This document shows, in pieces, positions 12,881-23,866 of a DNA stretch of 64,000 nt (position 1 is the first letter of the stretch; every line of letters starts with the position of its first letter). Position numbers and translations under genes: made by a program. The DNA lies in the NCBI GenBank assembly GCA_021234155.1, contig JAJEKV010000024.1:14606913-14670912 (forward strand), given 5' to 3'. Origin of the DNA: Isoetes taiwanensis (lineage: Eukaryota > Streptophyta > Lycopodiopsida > Isoetales > Isoetaceae). The notes beneath the pieces were generated by a model. The model saw nothing but the letters and a program-made list of their open reading frames with translations, did no database searches and was not told where the DNA came from.

Positions 12881-12993
12881 CATTGTTAAGCCACGAGAGA
12901 TTATTATCTCTCGGCATCTCTCATGCTATACAGTATAAAAATTATCTCTCGCCGTATAGCACGAGAGATAAAAAAAATTTGGAGCATGTGGCC

Positions 12994-13137
<144 letters not shown>

Positions 13138-13228
13138 GAAATGAAATGAAAATGTATAACATCACGTCTGCAGACCACCAGGTCTATGAGACGTTCAATA
13201 AGTACAATCCACATTGTAAAAATATCTT

Positions 13229-16200
13229 CTAACATCTTGAGCATGGAGATGCATTAGTGCTCTCCCACTCATCCTCCATTCTCCCTTTGTATTTATACAA
13301 TTTCAATAAGTGATCTCTATGCTCTAGCACGTCAATAATAAATTGTCCTATCTTAGAGCTTGATAGGTCAAAAAACCCCCTCAAATCATCACCAGTAACT
13401 CGGTGTTTGCACCTGAGATGTGCATATGCTGAACATCGTAGAAGCGTATGTGCTTCATCCTCAATGGCATTCATATCACACAGCTTACATACTCTCAAAG
13501 CATGAGGAATATGATTCCAACGTCCTACTTCCACCCCCAGTCTGTGTGAACTAAGCCTCATCCTACTGATGGCATGTCTGAGCTTAACTGAAATTCCCAT
13601 TTCAAGGTACTTTGGTGATTGCGGTTTGTGGATTAATAAACTGTCGTAGTACTCTTTTTTTACTTCTGGAACACGCCATGATTTTTCTGCCACATGTTCG
13701 TGTACCCAAGCTCTCAAATCATCATGATGTACAAGAAGATCGTGAGGATTAAGATCCCACTTTCTCATCCAGATCTCGACTTCCGCATACCAGCCTTTAT
13801 GTCTAGTCGCCTCCAAAGCCATATTGGGTAAACTATGAGTTTGTCCCTCAATCTGCACTTTGCATACATAAGAAAGAGTTCTATATAGTGCTTCTGCCTC
13901 CAAAGACACCATCCCACATTCTGCTAGTAACATGTCATATGGGGTTTGCGCTTTAACTCCCAATTCTGTCCTAAAAAACCTTTTTTGAACTTTTTCAATT
14001 TTCCTCCAAGTGTCGCCACGCCAAACCCGGTGCCCATACCTCACGACCATACAAAGCAAGACCGATTGTACCAATACTGCAAACAATGTCTTTTTAAGGC
14101 CAAAATTCCAGATTTCGGCTTTAGCACTTCTACGCTGCATGCTCTAGAGAGCCTTCAAACCACCATTGACCCTTTGTTCCACCGCTTGATTCCAACTAGG
14201 ACTCTTGTCTACCTGAACGCCCAAATATTTGTAGGAATCCACAATTTCCACCTGCTCCTCTTTGTAATAAAACCTAAGGTGATCCACTTTAAGAGCCCCA
14301 AATACAATCAACTTGGTTTTGGTCATATTCACTTTCATCCCTTTACTGTCACAAAAACTTGCTAAAGCTTCTAGGTGCTTTCGCATACCACATATCGATC
14401 TTGACAAAATTACTACATCATCAAAGATATAGCAATAGCACCACCACATACTGACCTAACATCATGCCATCTCCACCATATCTGAGGACCCATTCCTCAA
14501 GCTGGTCTATAAATAACCCAAACAATGTGGGCGACATAGGGCAGCCTTGTTTAACACCAATGTTACTGGCCACTACTTCTTGACATGCTTCAGAATACGG
14601 AAAAGATAACCTGACCAACACTTTTTCATATAATAATTTTACCGCCTGTCTCAGTTCCACTGGTACCCCGAGTTTATCCATTCTTTCCCACAAGTTACCT
14701 CGGTTTACCGTATCAAATGCTTTAGTGTAATCTACAAAGAGGGCATACAGGGGTTTTCTTGTTCCTGTAACTAAATCTACCATTGCACGTAATGTCACCA
14801 GATGATCTATAGTAGATTTTTTTGGTCTGAAACCTGCTTGCCCCATAGCTCTAACCTTAGTTTCTTCTGCCCAATCACTGATTTTAATATTCACCATGGT
14901 CGCAAAGAGCTTTGCAAATAAACTACTAATCATAATCATTCTATAGTTACCTGGATCATTTACGTCCCCAGATTTGTGCAAGGGAACAACCCTATTCATT
15001 TGCCATGATTGTGGAAACCCGTCTCGTAAAACTGCATTCATCAATTTGAGGAGAATTTCGCGTGTCTTCTCACCAGACCATTTGAGCATTTCTGCTACCA
15101 AACCTGTGGCATCTGCAGCCTTCCCATTAGCCAATTTTTGTAGACCTATTTCAATATCCCGGATTGAAAAGCCCCATTCATCATTCATGAAATATTGTAT
15201 GTCAAGCCTGTCATCCAGTCCTGGGACATGGTATAGCTTATAAACCTGACCCAATAAAGCCTCCACATCCAACACGGCAGTATGATTTAATTGTGGCTTA
15301 AGCCTATTCCAGAACCTTTTAGGCTCAACCAGCAGCTCTTTAATCATATGCAAATGTTTTTGGTAAAGCGACTTTTTCTTCTTTGATTTAACTAACTGCA
15401 TGTATTCCTTTTTTAGCCTTTTTCTTCCTTCCCCTTGCGCATTTTTGAACTCCTTTCTTTTCATTTTGCATTCTGTATCAAACCAACTGTTGCAAGGTAG
15501 TCCTTTTAGCCTCCTTTGGGAGACAAAACATTTAGCAGCAGATTCAAGTACCATCTCACCAAGCAAGGTACTAAGATCGTCAGCCCCTTCCGGCCATGTC
15601 AGTGCATTTGCATTCAATTCACATATCTCTGCATATTCACTAGCTTTATTATACCGCATATTTATCTTTATTTTAGGTGCAACTTTAGCATTATCTTGAA
15701 CAAGTGCATGCCTTTCTATGCTCAGAGTTACCATCATTGGAGCATGATCAGATTCTGGTCGGTCATCACCAACAGTAATGTCTAGTATCTGGTCCATCAA
15801 TTCTGGTTTTGCAATGACCAGATCCACCATGCTAGCACCTCTACATGTAAACTTTCCTGAGTTGGGATATTTACATACCCCATTGTAAATTATCATGTCA
15901 AGTCCTGTGCACATATTCAATAAATGATTCCCTTGAGGCGTGGGCCAACGTATTCTGTCAGCAGAAATTCTAGACCAGCCACATTGTGACATCTCATGTC
16001 CATCCATCATCTCCATCCAAATAGGTTCCCCTTCAGTGCTTGTAACTGCTGCTTGCTTAATTCCCACACGCCCATTAAAATCTCCCAGCAAGAGCACATC
16101 TCCATGTTGTGTTAGCTTGAGGACATCCTGTTCTAATGCAAAAAATGGGTCATCCCTATCTAAATCATTGTCATTATAGCTAGGAGATTCCCGTGGTGGG

Positions 16201-16535
16201 TAGTAACACCCTGCAATGAAAACCTTCCCTTTCTTCCCTGTCATCTCCACCCATATGTGCTGCTTGGTTCCCAATCCATCTACTGTTTGTACCAGGTGTT
16301 TAAATTTATGTCTTACGTAGCACGCAATGCCCCCATGCCCTTTTAATTTCCAATGCTTAAAATTCCAAACTGATTGTAACAAATGAAAGCCACTAATATC
16401 TAGTGCTCCTCGTTCTTCATTCTCACAAGTTTCTAGAAAGAATACAATATCTATATCATCCAAAACATCTTGCATTGATCCTAATTTAGTTGTGTTCATA
16501 CTATTTATGTTCCAGCACATAATCCTGGCGGCCAC
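13229..16535 (-). pseudogene. LINE ORF2: endonuclease and reverse transcriptase, frameshifted
   Basis: The frame opens at 16535 and runs 704 residues to 14421, then continues in other frames at 14449-14144 and 14140-13229. N-terminal APE-type endonuclease: MCWNINSMN near residue 6, GDFNGRV and SDHAPM further on. Reverse transcriptase: AGFRPKKST, LYALFVDYTKAFD, GVKQGCPMSPTLF, then in the second frame IFDDVVILS at the catalytic YADD position. C-terminus: a Cys/His cluster CKLCDMNAIEDEAHTLLRC. It would copy the element RNA at the nicked target. The two shifts may be sequencing errors. The ORF2 start codon lies 6 bp after the ORF1 stop. Confidence 0.85.
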
Positions 16536-16541
16536 GATTTC

Positions 16542-17600
16542 CTACGCATCCTTTTCTTCCACAATCACTCTGCCACGGCGCCAATATGCTTTCTTTCCAT
16601 GCTGCTTTGCTTCTTTGAAAACCCGCAATTGTTCCCTGTATTCTTGCAACTGGTTTTTTGTGAGGTCATCATTTATCCAAATATTTTTTCCCTTTAAAAA
16701 TGTCTTCTTCTTCAGCACATTAAACTTTTCTTGCCTGGATCGAAATTTCACCACAATCTGCCTTGCTTTCTCACCTGGCTTTCCTACGCGGAAGGCATCT
16801 ACAATGCCTGCATCTGTGATTTGAAGATCGTTTCGACAGAAAGATGAAACAATTTCCACAGTTTTTTCATTGGCTTCCTCTTGCAGACCACTCAATCTCA
16901 GATTTAGTGCTTTTTCTTTCTTCTCCTGTTCTTCTATGTATGATGCCAGCTGGTTTTTTATTTCAGACACTTCCTGATCTCTTGTTGTCTCACATTCACT
17001 GTTTGCTTCACTGTCATCACTGTTTTCATCATCCTGATTTGCCAGCACTTCTTGTTTTAATGCATCAAACTCAGATCTTAGCTTTGCTTTAAAATTTTCT
17101 AACTCACCAAGCATCTGTTTCTGACATCTATCTATTTCCAATTGCACCTGAGAAAGCAAGAAAGCTTTGAGATCATTGACCATACCTTGCACAGAACTCT
17201 CCATTGAAATCTTCATAGTCAGCATCGATTCATCCATAGCTGTTCTCATCTGCCCTACAGCTTGAAGTAGGTCCTCCTTGGTGACTCCAGTTGGTTCAGA
17301 ATCAGCCTCCAGATCATCGAAATCAACCTGCTGTCTGTTCTTAGGGGCTCCCGATCCTGCTGCTTGTTGGTTATTTTTAGGGGTACCTGATTTAGGGCCC
17401 CCCGTTTGCACGCTACCACAGAGCCCGGATTTGGCATCCGACTCTTGTCCATCGGATTTGGCATCCGACCCAACGAATTGCTGCTGCTGTGCAACGGCGT
17501 CAAGTGACTGCTGTTGCTGCACCATGGGATCAAGTGGTCCCGAACCATTATTTTCTGATTTTTTTTTTGACCTAGTTTTCTGCGCCTGCGACTGTGCCAT
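16542..17600 (-). CDS. LINE ORF1 coiled-coil RNA-binding protein
   Basis: Start chosen at the Met of MAQSQAQKTRSKKK (17600). An earlier in-frame Met at 17645 lies in the inverted segment and is probably not native. Order: basic and Gln-rich N-terminus, an acidic linker, a long heptad-type helix (about residues 115-250), then a conserved C-terminal domain with LNLRLSGLQEE, DAFRVGKPGEKARQIVVKF and KKAYWRRGRVIVEE. This layout matches L1/CR1-type ORF1 proteins (coiled coil, RRM-like and C-terminal domains) that trimerise and bind element RNA. Angiosperm LINE ORF1 proteins usually have a DUF4283 plus zinc-knuckle design instead. The frame is intact and ends 6 bp before ORF2. Confidence 0.8.
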   Translation of the reverse strand: MAQSQAQKTRSKKKSENNGSGPLDPMVQQQQSLDAVAQQQQFVGSDAKSDGQESDAKSGLCGSVQTGGPKSGTPKNNQQAAGSGAPKNRQQVDFDDLEADSEPTGVTKEDLLQAVGQMRTAMDESMLTMKISMESSVQGMVNDLKAFLLSQVQLEIDRCQKQMLGELENFKAKLRSEFDALKQEVLANQDDENSDDSEANSECETTRDQEVSEIKNQLASYIEEQEKKEKALNLRLSGLQEEANEKTVEIVSSFCRNDLQITDAGIVDAFRVGKPGEKARQIVVKFRSRQEKFNVLKKKTFLKGKNIWINDDLTKNQLQEYREQLRVFKEAKQHGKKAYWRRGRVIVEEKDA

Positions 17601-17610
17601 GAGAGAGAGA

Positions 17611-17993
17611 GAGATTATGTGCTGGAACATAAATAGTATGAACACAACTAAATTAGGATCAATGCAAGATGTTTTGGATGATATAGATATTGTATTCTTT
17701 CTAGAAACTTGTGAGAATGAAGAACGAGGAGCACTAGATATTAGTGGCTTTCATTTGTTACAATCAGTTTGGAATTTTAAGCATTGGAAATTAAAAGGGC
17801 ATGGGGGCATTGCGTGCTACGTAAGACATAAATTTAAACACCTGGTACAAACAGTAGATGGATTGGGAACCAAGCAGCACATATGGGTGGAGATGACAGG
17901 GAAGAAAGGGAAGGTTTTCATTGCAGGGTGTTACTACCCACCACGGGAATCTCCTAGCTATAATGACAATGATTTAGATAGGGATGACCCATG
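17611..17993 (+). repeat. Inverted duplicate of LINE ORF2 start at the 5' end of the LINE
   Basis: Plus-strand sequence from ATTATGTGCTGG to GATGACCCAT is the reverse complement of 16147-16526. It is separated from the ORF1 start by 13 bases of GA (17601-17613) and followed by a 14-bp filler before the GA tract resumes. The copy is almost perfect, so it arose at or after insertion. Confidence 0.88.
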
Positions 17994-18003
17994 AATTGCG
18001 TGC

Positions 18004-18134
<131 letters not shown>

Positions 18135-18541
18135 CGTCGGCCACATGAGAGCCGAGAGACCATGAGAGATAATGCGAGAGATAAAATGAGAGGAGAGATA
18201 ATGGGTGGTGGACTCTCGCATTTAGAGGTAAATTCGCCCCTAACTGCTGTTAGGGGCGTTTCCATCAATTAATGGGCCGTTAAGCCTAACGCCCCGAAAA
18301 AATTATGGGGATCGTTTTTGGACGCCGGAAATTTCGACCTTAATTAGGCCTACTGTTTCTAGGTGGGCGGGCTCCAAGAATCAGATCCCAATTCCTTCCC
18401 TCTTAGCGAGCATTGCCGCCAATTCTCAATCCAAGAAGCATTTCTTGAATTACTTTACTTCAATTCGTTCATTGCTTTGGTGATAGGCATTTTCTTAGCA
18501 TCTAATAGATTGAAATAGCAGACACAAATTGTCTCAAGAAC

Positions 18542-18666
18542 ATGACAAAGGCAACGAGATCCTCCATGCCGACTGCTAAGAAGCCTTTCATTCCCCCGAG
18601 GAGCGAGAAATTGGTTCCTAGAAGAACTAAAAGGATGACTGGATCAGTTTCCCAATCTGTGGCCAT
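18542..18666 (+). pseudogene. Myb/SANT-like gene, 5' coding part (copy 1), cut by hAT
   Basis: ATG at 18542 opens a basic N-terminus (MTKATRSSMPTAKKPF...) that reads without stop to GTG GCC AT at 18666, where the hAT element begins. Joining across the element at its target duplication keeps the frame (Val-Ala-Ile-Glu-Ile-Asn, continuing at 29765). The gene product is the Myb-like partner normally encoded by PIF/Harbinger transposons; the matching transposase lies at 59839-60444. The upstream 18150-18541 would be its leader. Confidence 0.75.
18659..18666. other. hAT target-site duplication, left (copy 1)
   Basis: GTGGCCAT, identical to 29757-29764. Eight base pairs is the hAT standard. Confidence 0.95.
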
Positions 18667-18779
18667 CAGGGATAGGTTCTGTACGTATGAAACTATTTTT
18701 TCAGACGTATAAAGTGCAAAAATACGTATTTTTGGGAAAAATACGTATTTTTTGTATTTAATACTTTCCGTGGAAAAAA

Positions 18780-19060
18780 AAAGTTTGGCGTAAAGTTTAA
18801 ACCTTCCATTTAAACTACATTGAACTTTCTTTCAGCGTAAGCGAAGTCTAAGTTTTAAACTACGCGAATCCCTCGCCGGCTTTCGGCGTGGCGAAGCCTT
18901 AATGTTAAACTTACGCTGAAACTCTTTTAGCGTGAAGTATAAAGGTTAAGCTTACGCGAAACTTTTTTTGTTCGGCGTAAGCATTCTTTTTGCGTTTAAA
19001 CTACTGCGAAGGGCGGTTCGTAGTTTAAGCGAAGTTTTAAACACGCGAAGTTTTCTATAT
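18780..19060. repeat. Left subterminal palindrome array of hAT (copy 1)
   Basis: Repeated GCGTAAGCGAA / TTCGCTTACGC-like motifs in alternating orientation. They are better preserved in the duplicate at 35610-35880. Clusters of short repeats just inside the termini are the usual transposase-binding sites of hAT elements. In this copy many units read GTTTAAAC instead of GTAAGCGAAAC, probably base-calling damage. Confidence 0.7.
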
Positions 19061-19063
19061 ATA
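19056..19063 (+). promoter_or_regulatory. TATA box of the kinase gene (copy 1)
   Basis: TATATATA about 40 bp upstream of a likely untranslated exon ending AACAAG|GTAAAC (donor at 19104). The same arrangement is at 35880-35887 in copy 2. Confidence 0.45.
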
Positions 19064-19103
19064 TTTTCGAGGCGTTTTCGTTATTTTCAAGCTTGAGAAC
19101 AAG

Positions 19104-20110
19104 GTAAACCACCGCATACCGCTCCACAACCCGTGCCCCTTTGCCTTTTTTTTTTTTTTTCATTTTCCCTTAGTTTTTAGCCAAACCTAGGTAGTTTTCT
19201 GTTGTTTTTTTAATTGTAGGTCTAGGGTTTCTCCATAGTGAGGCCCTTGCACATTGCCCCCCCCCCTCCATTGAGGGCGTGGCGATGTGGCGCCTCGACC
19301 TATGGTTGAATCAGACTGATTTTTTTTAAGGAAAAAAAAAAAAGAAAAGAAAATAAAATGCAATAGAAATAAAGGAAAAAAAATAATGAAATAGAAATAA
19401 AAATAAGAAAAAAAAATTTGGTTGCCTACCCTTTCATCGACAATAGTAGTAGTTAGGGTAGAGAGTGATCCTTGGCTAGGTTAGAAGTTCGGAGTGATCC
19501 TTGGTCGAGGCGGTGACCCTACTTTGGCGTGCCACATTTAATTGTGCCATGCCGATGGTGGGTGTCATTGCCGATGTTGAGGATTGCTAGGGTCAACCTC
19601 CCATTTAGATGTATAGCCCTCTCCGCCGGCTTGTTGGCCGGTCCACGCCGGTGCTAAAGGGTGGGTGTTGTACTCTTATGGAAGGTCAGTCAGAAGAATA
19701 TTTAATGAGATATACCCTATTTTCTGACGGTGTTGTTGACGAAAGTCCAACACTAATATAGGGAGTGGCGTATATTTCATTAAATATTCGTGACTTCGAT
19801 AGGTGGTCTTATGCAATATGTTGAGTTGAGTCTTTGCCAACCTCTCGTGGAGGGAGTTTCCCAATGGAGTCGATGAGTAGCTGGATCAGATCATAAGTTA
19901 AACTTGTGGAAGAGAATGAGAAAAATGCATTGCATATAACCGTAACTGTCAAACTCAGTAGATAAACTATAGAGTGCCTATAACCCTCAACTTGGAACTG
20001 AGTAGAGTGCCTAAAACTGTCAAGCTTGAAACGTAGTAGTTTACTAGAATCTTAATGAACCATTTCACGGCTTATTAACATTCACTAAAGTCGGTTTTTT
20101 TTTTTCTCAG
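19104..20110 (+). other. Probable intron 1 of the kinase gene (copy 1)
   Basis: Donor AAG|GTAAAC at 19104 and acceptor TTTTTTTCTCAG| ending at 20110 after a long T tract. It contains an A/T homopolymer-rich block (19320-19420) and a C10 run at 19257-19266, which is the empty site of the gypsy insertion seen in copy 2. No coding signal. Confidence 0.5.
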
Positions 20111-20183
20111 ACTCTTAGGTGTTGATGCTGCTTTGCTACAGTTGGCATATCGCTATCTATACACAGTTTCTTCTAAAGTTGCT

Positions 20184-21885
20184 ATGAATCCACTAGAGTT
20201 AGACAGGCTTAGACTAGAAGTAGCAGAGCCTCACATGAGCCCTAGAGAAGGACCTAGGGTAGAAGCAGAGCCCCACATGAATGTAGAGGCCGAGCCCTCT
20301 ACTAAGATGCAAAGGAAAAGATCAAGACCCCAACAACCATGGTCCAACCTAAGACCTGCTTTAATGAATTGGCTTTGTGAGCGAATAAATCTTTCGCCAC
20401 CCCATCCGAAAGTTAGAGTTGATTACCACAACAGAGAAGGATGGCTAGACTTCCACTCGGGTCTCATGCGAGATCTTTGAAAGAGCTTTTGGGCCTCGAA
20501 TGATAGACCTAGAACACGAAAAAGATTGATTCCGAAAGGTATGCTTGGATAGATGGCAATGTATCCCGCATAACCGGAAACATGATACATGCAAAAGAGC
20601 AAATCTAACTAGTCCGCTTGAGAGAGTCTTTGAAAGATAAGGTTGTGGAATGGAACACGGCTTGGACCTAATCGAAAGCTCGAAAGGAAACCCATCAACC
20701 CCCACCTAGTTAAGAAAGTGTTGGCAATGCACTATTAGAGCCAAGCGTCCCGGTGAAACCGATAAAGAGTGGGAAGCAAGAAAAAGGGCGGATGCCAAGA
20801 CTATATGGTTTGCAATGGTGGATTACTCTCAAATAATTAACAAGACCAGAATTGGTTCGGGGAACATATGGAACGGTATTCAAATGCAATATCCCGGGTT
20901 CTAGTTTTCTTAAAGACGAACCCTATTGTGTTAAATTTCAGAATGATGACGCGGCGGTTAGGTGCGGCCGGGCCCGATGTGATAGTAAAGGCCATGATGA
21001 AAAACATGAGGGAATCACAAATGCAAAGGTTAGACATGGGTCTATCATACTTGCATTGGCCGTATAAACCGGGTTGGTAAGAAACGGGTTGATATTTCCC
21101 TCTTTTGGAATGGGGGTTCTTGTGCATCTCTTTTTGTGAATCATGGAGATAATGATTTTGCCAGGCATGCATTTAAGAGACTAGGGTATAAACCTACTGT
21201 CGAGGTCGATGTCCATAAGCTTGAGCAACGAAGAAAGCAAGAGTTATATGTTGCTCAAAGAGTGGGTGATCTAACTATGTCATTTTTAAGCGGCTTGCTT
21301 AAGCTTCATAAAGAGCACCATTTACACATGGACTTGCACCCTGGCAATGTCTTGCTTCATTTTGAATTTGGGAAAGAGAGAGGCTGCACGGACCCCCAGG
21401 CTGTTTATATTGGTATATGTGACTGGGGAGAAGAACGGTTAATAGGCGAGCCTGTGGAAGTGAAGCGGTGGGCATACAAAAGCATGGATGCCGCTGCCAA
21501 AAAGGCAATTGAGAATGAAAGGCTTGCCTATCCTTACATGCACGATGATTTGTATTGGGGTCCAAACAAAGATGGAACGAAGACAGTGAATGCAAAGGTA
21601 GACTTTGACCTCTTAGGGGCAGCCTACTTTATTTATTACCTTGCTGATTTTGCACGCAAGCATTCTTTCTTGGAGACCATGGGTACCAATGAACAAACCC
21701 AGAGGTTTCGAAACGTGTGCGATTATTTGAAGCACTGTGCAGAATCCCCAATACGAGACAAGGCACGCAAGTTTGATCTGAACCAACCATCGAACACCAT
21801 GCGAAAGCACTTGGAATTGCTCTCCAACACATTGCACAAGACCCCAAACGGAATCAGATTGATTCCTCAAGTTGGGTCGGTATGA
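20184..21885 (+). pseudogene. Atypical protein kinase carried by hAT (copy 1), frameshifted
   Basis: Start taken at the Met of MNPLELDRLRLEVAEPH (20184), after the intron acceptor. An Arg/Pro-rich N-terminus is followed, after several frame breaks (about 20380-20830), by a kinase fold: glycine loop GTYGTVFKC near 20860-20890, CVKF lysine near 20925, catalytic loop HMDLHPGNVLL at 21325-21357, metal-binding CDWG at 21418-21429. The intact part is 21136-21885. The loop differs from standard HRDLKPxN and DFG kinases. All main catalytic residues (K, D, N, D) are present, so activity is plausible if the frame is intact in reality. The family is not recognised. The frame breaks coincide with CHG-type mismatches to copy 2. 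Confidence 0.72.
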
Positions 21886-22139
21886 CGATCTTGACCAAAA
21901 GTTGGACCAAGTCACGCTTAGCGTGCCATTTATGAGCTCTCTTGTACGCAACCAAAAAAAATATTGATTGAGCAATTGCGAAAAATACTTTAATAAAACA
22001 TCTTTGGCATTGCTATGTTTATTTTTTGTTGCACTTTTTTATTTTTATAATTTATAAGTCATATTGAGTTGTTGTTTATTTCACGCAGATTTAACGTAAA
22101 GCCTATTCTTTGGAATACTATTGCACAACTTGTCTAGTG

Positions 22140-23630
22140 CCATGCCAAAAGAATGTCCGAACAACCAACGAAGTTCGCGTCTCGTGGCCGGGAGAAGGTG
22201 TTGGTGAAACAGACATGAGGGCGACTTCGAGATGCCGTCCATTTTGAGAACTCCGGGAGAAGGAGATCGGTTTGTATTCCCTTCCTACCTACGATTGTCG
22301 GGAGGTTAGGGCACAACAAGATTCTAAAGCGAGAGGAACATGCTAGGATGAATGAGTTGCGCGGCGAAAAGAGTTGTTGAGGTTGAGGGCAATGGCGAAG
22401 TGGCCAAGAAACAAGGTGTCACAATTCTGAGAGGTGCATGGAGTTGCATGTGACATGGGCCCAGTCATTGCACCGCATGGAGCCGATTTTGACGATATCG
22501 AGGCCAATTTAGGCGCCAAACGGTTTGACGACGACCGCCAAGGAGAGAGCAGGTAAGTATAAGGCATATGACCGCAAGATCCCCTCAAGTCCGAGGTAGA
22601 GCTTTGGAGAGGTGGGTGCAAGTGAAAGGAACAATGATAAAAACCACGAATTGACAAGACATTTGCCAAGCAAGTGTACTATGAGATTGTGAGAGGGAGG
22701 TCGTAAATTATGCCAAGAGAAAGTGGAAACAAGGAAGCGGCAAAGTGGTAGCAGCAAAGAGAGTGAAGCTTGCGGAGGATTCCAAAAAGCTCTTGGTGAT
22801 GAGCCCGTGACTATAACTTATTTGCTTCAAGATGCCATAAAACTTTTAGAGGTAGCGTCGGTTGCAAAGAAGAAAAGTGCGAAAAAGTGGTGAGGTAGAT
22901 CCGAAGGCTCGGTTAGAGAATGAAAGAAGTCGAAACCTCACTTTGTCGAGGAGGAAAACGCGTCGCTTTAAAAGATCGTGCAAATGCTCATGACAAGATG
23001 GTCAGCAGAATTACTAGACACAAAGAATGGAAACTTGCGGCTTTGGGTAGGGAAAATACGGTGTTGAGAATAGACAATGACCATATGCGCACAATATCAA
23101 GAGTTTTAGATTCTGATCCCCTTAGAGTCTCCAAAGGGCGGGGTATTTCATACCTCCCTCCCGAATACCTATATATGCGGTCGGTGGGATGATGTAAAGA
23201 ACGGAGACTTTAGATATTGTCAAGTATGTGCGAAAAATCTGACCCAAGTTGGTTGGTATGCCTTAGGGTGTGGACATCGGAAATGCATTTGAGATGTTTG
23301 TTGGATTGGATGATGGGCGTGGGGTTACGTCCATCAAATGATGGATATATTATACCAGAGCGCCAGTATGCAATGCTCAACATGCAATCACGCATGCCTC
23401 CCTTGCCACCTATGGTTGCTCGCGGGAGGGATGGAATGCTTCATCAGTTCCAAACACAACGTGAAATGGACCTTTGGATGGGGTAGAAGAACCCGCGTGA
23501 AGGTGAAGAGGTACCGGACATTAATCGATTACACGCCCCGCTCCCGGGCAGCGGGTGATAGTAGTGCGAATGTGGATCGCGGGGCGATTACATTAACCCA
23601 TGAGCTACTCTACATTATTTTTTTTTGATA
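22140..23630 (+). pseudogene. Coiled-coil RING-finger protein carried by hAT (copy 1), frameshifted
   Basis: Follows the kinase after a likely intron (acceptor TTCACGCAG near 22088). Start at ATGCCAAAAGAATG (22140), shared with copy 2. Broken into short frames. The C-terminal third carries a RING pattern spread over three frames: CQVC at 23218-23229, CGH at 23269-23277, HLRC followed by LLDWM from 23286, CSTC at 23374-23385. This would be a zinc-binding E3 ubiquitin-ligase domain. The upstream part is Glu/Lys/Arg-rich and helical. The last cysteines and the end are uncertain. See copy 2 (50041-51475) for a cleaner N-terminus. Confidence 0.6.
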
Positions 23631-23866
23631 TTTTTCCCTGAGATCTCAGATGCACATGAATGAACTAACGTTGACGAGGATTTTTTTGTCTAAATAACAT
23701 TTTGGGGGTTGGGTTGCCGGCCGCATTGAGTTGTTTGTGTTGTAGTTAAGTAAAGTAAGTATGTTAGTGAGTCAAAACATCCTAATTAGGGACAGATGCC
23801 AATTAGGATTAGTGGACTTCCTAACTCGAGACTTCCAACTCGCTCACCCTGGCTTGGTCTCCTTCG

